DNA of 64,000 bases, from assembly GCA_035628135.1 (NCBI GenBank), contig DASPKM010000010.1, positions 558,001 through 622,000 on the forward strand, written 5' to 3'. Under the pieces are notes generated by a model. The model ran no database searches, was not told where the DNA came from, and saw only the letters and a program-made list of their open reading frames with translations. This document shows positions 60,875-64,000 of the stretch, one piece after another (the stretch's first letter is position 1; each line of letters begins with the position of its first letter). This DNA is from DASPKM01 sp035628135 (lineage in GTDB: Bacteria; Bacteroidota; Bacteroidia; Chitinophagales; Chitinophagaceae). A program made the position numbers and the translations under genes.

Positions 60875-62407
60875 TTATTTCTCCACTAACCTTTTCAGCT
60901 TTACCAATTCCAGATCGCTCCGCGCGGGCCCTGTCAACAATTCGCCATCGTACGAGAACCGTGAGCCATGGCAGGGACAATCCCAGCTCTTCTCGGCATT
61001 GTTCCAGGCCACGCTGCATTTTGCGTGCGGGCAAACAGGATTTACCGCATGCAGTTGCCCGCTCTCATCTTTATAAATGGCCAATCGATGTCCTTCGTAT
61101 TTTACAATCCTTGCTTCACCGTGAGCAAGCTCTGAAAGCGATTCCAGTTTTTCGTGGCTGAAGTAGCCGCCTATGAAGTGCGAGACGACATCCGCATTTT
61201 CCTTTATAAAATTGGTGAACCCCGCTACCGGCTTAATACGGTTGGGATTGAACAGGTCTGCATAACGGCTGTCTCTTGTTACAAAAATATCATTGAACAC
61301 CAATGCCGCCACATGGCTGTAGGTGATGCCGTTTCCGCCAAATCCTGTAGCTACCCACATGTTTTGCGCACCACCAGGCAAATGCCCGATATAAGCCAAT
61401 CCATCAGCCGGTGCAAAAAATTGCGAAGACCAGCGGTTCTCCACGCGCTCTACATCGTAATAAGTCTTTATGTGCGCCTCCAACCGCGTAAAGCAGGCCT
61501 CGGTATTTTCTTCATGTGCTGTTTTATGGTCCTCTCCCCCCGCAACCAGGAACTGTTGCCCATTTATCTCCTGCGTGCGGTAATAGTGGTACGGATCGTA
61601 CATATCGTACGCAAGGCCATTGGGATAATTGTTGTCCTTTAATTTTACCGCGATGGCATAGCTGCGGTAAGGCGCGCACCGGAAGTGCAGCACGTTTACG
61701 CCCGGCGGAATGTGCGTGCAATAAACCAGATGCCTCGCCCTGATGGTGCCGAGGGTTGTTTTTGCCTGGATGATATCGTTTTCTTCCGCGTCTTCTACCC
61801 GGCAACCCTGTAGTATAACGCCGCCCATCGATTCAAAGGCTTTGGCAATGCCGAACAAATACTGTGTGGGATGAAATTGGCCCTGCCTTTCTACTACTAT
61901 CGCCCTTTCAAAAGGGATGGGAACGGGTATATTATCGGTATAACTTATTTCTACACCTGCTTTTTTAGAAGCTTCGAATATTTTTTCGAGCTCTTTGGTT
62001 TGTTCATCGTTTTGTGAATACAGGTAGCCAGGTAATTCGCTGTGTTCACAACTGATGTGGTGCTCCTGTATATTGGATTTGATAAGGTCGAGCGCTTTGC
62101 GGGTGACCTCGCTCAGCAATTGCGCATTATTTTCCCCGAAATCTGTCTCTACCTGGTTGTAAGGGTTGTCAAGCAAAGTATTAAGGTGTGAAGTGGTGCC
62201 GCCGGTGGTTCCAAAGCCCAACGTATGCGCTTCGGCCACAATGCACGACTTGCCGGCTTTTTGTAACTGCAGGGCGGTGGAAATGCCAGCCATGCCGCCT
62301 CCTACGATCAGTATATCGAAAATGCCGTCGGGAATAGTTTTGTGTTGCGGTACGTAATCAGGCATGCCGTTTTGCCATAAGCTCTGAAGTGCGCCATCTC
62401 TTTGCAT
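60875..62407 (-). CDS. FAD-dependent oxidoreductase with C-terminal Rieske domain
   Basis: The 510-residue protein joins a DAO-type FAD oxidoreductase to a Rieske [2Fe-2S] domain. The Rossmann motif IVGGGMAGISTALQLQKAG is near residues 33-51, followed by GFGTTGGTTSHL and a C-terminal FAD contact in GFGGNGITYSH. The Rieske ligands are C459 and H461 (CPH) and C477 and H480 (CPCH), with a conserved C464. The amine or alcohol substrate is unknown; family members are often annotated as glycine/D-amino-acid oxidase-like. The protein is probably cytoplasmic. Confidence 0.9.
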   Translation of the reverse strand: MQRDGALQSLWQNGMPDYVPQHKTIPDGIFDILIVGGGMAGISTALQLQKAGKSCIVAEAHTLGFGTTGGTTSHLNTLLDNPYNQVETDFGENNAQLLSEVTRKALDLIKSNIQEHHISCEHSELPGYLYSQNDEQTKELEKIFEASKKAGVEISYTDNIPVPIPFERAIVVERQGQFHPTQYLFGIAKAFESMGGVILQGCRVEDAEENDIIQAKTTLGTIRARHLVYCTHIPPGVNVLHFRCAPYRSYAIAVKLKDNNYPNGLAYDMYDPYHYYRTQEINGQQFLVAGGEDHKTAHEENTEACFTRLEAHIKTYYDVERVENRWSSQFFAPADGLAYIGHLPGGAQNMWVATGFGGNGITYSHVAALVFNDIFVTRDSRYADLFNPNRIKPVAGFTNFIKENADVVSHFIGGYFSHEKLESLSELAHGEARIVKYEGHRLAIYKDESGQLHAVNPVCPHAKCSVAWNNAEKSWDCPCHGSRFSYDGELLTGPARSDLELVKLKRLVEK

Positions 62408-62563
62408 AGTGAAAGTTTTAGAGTATTTGCATAAAAAATATGCCGGGGCTTGTAAAGGGTTAAGGGTTATCGTTATGGAGTGCGTCCCAGAGGTGAGCGG
62501 TGAGTTGTGAGTTCAGGCGTTGCAGATTAGACATACCTCACTTCCAATCCCCGGTGAATCATT

Positions 62564-62571
62564 TATTTTTG
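62564..62571 (+). promoter_or_regulatory. -7 element touching the trmB start
   Basis: TATTTTTG lies 4 bp before ATG 62576, so the transcript should begin at or next to the start codon. Confidence 0.4.
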
Positions 62572-62575
62572 TACG

Positions 62576-63289
62576 ATGGGCCAGAAGAAATTAAAGCGCT
62601 TTGCAGAGATAGAAACTTTTTCGAATGTATTGCAGTATCCCATTGGCATGGCCGGCAAATGGAATGAATTTTTCGGGAATAACAATGCCATTACGCTCGA
62701 GCTCGCCTGCGGCAAAGGAGAATACGCGCTCGGCCTTGGGCGCATGTACCCGCATCGCAATTGTATTGGCATCGACCTGAAGGGCAACCGCATTTGGGCG
62801 GGTGCAAAAAAAGCATTGAACGAAGGCCTGCAAAACGTGGCCTTTCTGCGTACGCAAATCGATAAGCTGCCGGATTATTTTGCGCCGGGCGAAGTAGCGG
62901 AGATCTGGCTTACCTTCCCCGACCCGCAATTGCGCGTGTCGAGGGTAAAAAAAAGATTAACGCACCCAAGATTTCTGCGGCTATATCAACGCGTATTACA
63001 ACCGGCCGGAAAAATTCATCTTAAGACCGATAGTCCCGAGCTGTACGCTTTTACCAAACTGGTGATTGATCAATACGGCCTTATGCTGCACGCAGACCTG
63101 GACGATGTATATGCGCAGGAAAATGTTCCCGGCGAATTGCAGATCAAAACGTATTACGAAGGATTGGACATTGCACAAAGCAATCGCGTGCATTACCTGT
63201 GCTTTACTTTGCCGGAGCAGCTTGCACCGGAATCTCGTGACACCGAGTTGAAGCAGTCGCTAAAACAAAGCCATGAAGAAGCCATTTAA
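62576..63289 (+). CDS. trmB: tRNA (guanine-N7-)-methyltransferase
   Basis: The 237-residue SAM enzyme methylates G46 in the tRNA variable loop. The SAM motif LELACGKGEYALGLG is near residues 40-54, IGIDLKGNRIW follows, and the family motif LTFPDPQLRVSRVKKRL (about 122-138) plus HLKTDSPELY are present. Length typical. Its last 17 bases overlap the next gene, suggesting coupling. Confidence 0.94.
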   Translation: MGQKKLKRFAEIETFSNVLQYPIGMAGKWNEFFGNNNAITLELACGKGEYALGLGRMYPHRNCIGIDLKGNRIWAGAKKALNEGLQNVAFLRTQIDKLPDYFAPGEVAEIWLTFPDPQLRVSRVKKRLTHPRFLRLYQRVLQPAGKIHLKTDSPELYAFTKLVIDQYGLMLHADLDDVYAQENVPGELQIKTYYEGLDIAQSNRVHYLCFTLPEQLAPESRDTELKQSLKQSHEEAI

Positions 63290-63485
63290 CGAAGACGAGG
63301 ATTTTTATTACAACAACGAAGGCTTTATTGTGCTGACGGAACAATATCACCTGGCACGAGGCTATTGTTGCGGCAATGGATGCAAGCACTGTCCCTACGA
63401 CTACAAGAATGTGCCCGAACCCAGGCGCAGCAAGTTATTGGAGCAGCGGAAGAACCAGAACCAGCAAGGGCAGCAGGAAGCGTAA
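63273..63485 (+). CDS. DUF5522-type cysteine-rich small protein
   Basis: The 70-residue protein has FYYNNEGFIVLTEQYHLARGYCCGNGCKHCPYDY (cited by its CCGNGCKHCPY core, about residues 31-41), which is the signature of DUF5522. Four cysteines suggest a metal or iron-sulfur site. The tail is rich in Arg, Gln and Asn. It overlaps trmB by 17 bp. Function unknown; eukaryotic relatives are fused to other domains. Confidence 0.85.
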   Translation: MKKPFNEDEDFYYNNEGFIVLTEQYHLARGYCCGNGCKHCPYDYKNVPEPRRSKLLEQRKNQNQQGQQEA

Positions 63486-63608
63486 ATAAATGAATCGGAT
63501 ATTCGGTTGAAATACGAAAAGAGTGAACAAACTGTGCCTCCGGATACACTCACTGGTTTAAGTAAGTTTCCCGGTAAATTATCGCCTTAAATTGTAATCA
63601 GCCTCGAA

Positions 63609-63998
63609 ATGGCTACAACAAAAAAACAAACCGCGCAATTAAAATCAGTCAGGCCCTCAGGGCAAAAGGACCAGAACTTTTTTGAGCTGGTGTATGAAGT
63701 GGCGCGGCAAATTCCCAAAGGCAGGGTAACTTCTTATGGCGCTATTGCAGCCGTGCTTGGCGCCAGGCTTTCCGCACGCATGGTGGGTTGGGCCATGAAC
63801 GGAGCCGGCAGTGCAAAGCCCAAAGTGCCGGCGCACCGCGTGGTCAACCGAAATGGAATGCTATCGGGCAAACACCATTTTTCTACTCCCACTAAAATGC
63901 AGGAACTGTTGGAAAAAGAAGGCGTCAAAGTAAAGAATGATGTCATCGTGGATTTTAAAAAACACTTCTGGGACCCGGCGAGAGAATTAGAGTTGTGA
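63609..63998 (+). CDS. alkyltransferase-like (ATL) DNA-repair protein, MGMT fold
   Basis: The 129-residue protein matches the C-terminal DNA-binding domain of O6-alkylguanine-DNA alkyltransferases: FFELVYEVARQIPKGRVTSYGAIA and VGWAMNG precede the active-site region. The expected PCHR is PAHR (A75), so the alkyl-accepting cysteine is absent. This is the hallmark of ATL proteins, which bind O6-alkylguanine and pass it to nucleotide excision repair. The last codon ends at the window edge but the stop TGA is present, so it is complete. Confidence 0.9.
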   Translation: MATTKKQTAQLKSVRPSGQKDQNFFELVYEVARQIPKGRVTSYGAIAAVLGARLSARMVGWAMNGAGSAKPKVPAHRVVNRNGMLSGKHHFSTPTKMQELLEKEGVKVKNDVIVDFKKHFWDPARELEL

Positions 63999-64000
63999 AT

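Overview
The window looks like a piece of a Bacteroidota chromosome, most likely from the family Chitinophagaceae. The reasons are an outer-membrane beta-barrel receptor with a carboxypeptidase-regulatory-like N-terminus, a secreted M4 protease with a C-terminal type IX secretion (T9SS) sorting domain, Bacteroidota-specific small proteins, very weak Shine-Dalgarno sites, and many copies of the Bacteroidota -7 promoter element TAnnTTTG upstream of genes. Base composition is even and gene order looks like an ordinary chromosome. I saw no insertion sequence, prophage, CRISPR array or rRNA.

Layout. 0.2-5.2 kb: PfkB sugar kinase, YpfJ-type zinc metalloprotease, small membrane protein, outer-membrane beta-barrel protein (all +). 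5.4-12.2 kb: AraC regulator (-), Pif1/RecD-like helicase with a C-terminal HTH, membrane and acidic proteins, ABC exporter, PepSY-like lipoprotein. 12.4-20.1 kb: M19-type dipeptidase (-), UvrD/PcrA helicase, ACP phosphodiesterase (-), two tandem PepSY-like secreted proteins, deoxyhypusine-synthase-like protein. 20.2-29.3 kb (all -): RRED-repeat protein, RpiB, TatC, large zinc metalloprotease, CBS/CorC membrane protein, guanylate kinase, SDR, aldo/keto reductase. 29.4-33.4 kb: a compact minus-strand run of glycosyltransferase, Lon-N-like protein, CoaX, outer-membrane protein and LptC, which looks like an envelope/LPS operon. 33.6-43.3 kb: glycosyltransferase, MeaB, small Cys protein (-), M4 protease (-), TypA (-), DUF2905 (-), FabH-like KAS III. 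43.4-52.8 kb: lipid kinase, membrane patatin (-), heme A synthase (-), RNase HII, Sua5/YrdC (-), JmjC-like cupin, KorB (-), CMD protein (-), zinc-ribbon protein. 52.9-60.4 kb: MarR plus acyl-CoA dehydrogenase (-), SGNH hydrolase, alpha/beta hydrolase, glycosyltransferase, DppC-type permease, Lrp regulator (-). 60.5-64 kb: an unusual tRNA-like RNA gene, Rieske/FAD oxidoreductase (-), TrmB, a Cys-rich DUF5522 protein and an alkyltransferase-like protein.

The most striking element is at 60541-60759. It folds as a full class II tRNA cloverleaf: 7-bp acceptor, canonical D-arm, 5/7 anticodon arm with GUC, and canonical T-arm. The variable arm carries about 130 nt of extra sequence. The RNA has its own TTTG-N20-TATTTTTG promoter and a 13-bp intrinsic terminator, and is divergent from an lrp gene whose upstream region holds a 9+9 bp palindrome. 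I know of no standard RNA class with this shape.

Other points of interest: a second candidate small RNA unit (28.06-28.31 kb), a 38-bp repeat attached to two terminators, gene-specific palindromes between nearly every convergent gene pair, -7 elements that almost touch the start codon (leaderless mRNAs), a CoaX with a substituted catalytic motif, and a bacterial DHS homologue that keeps its catalytic lysine.
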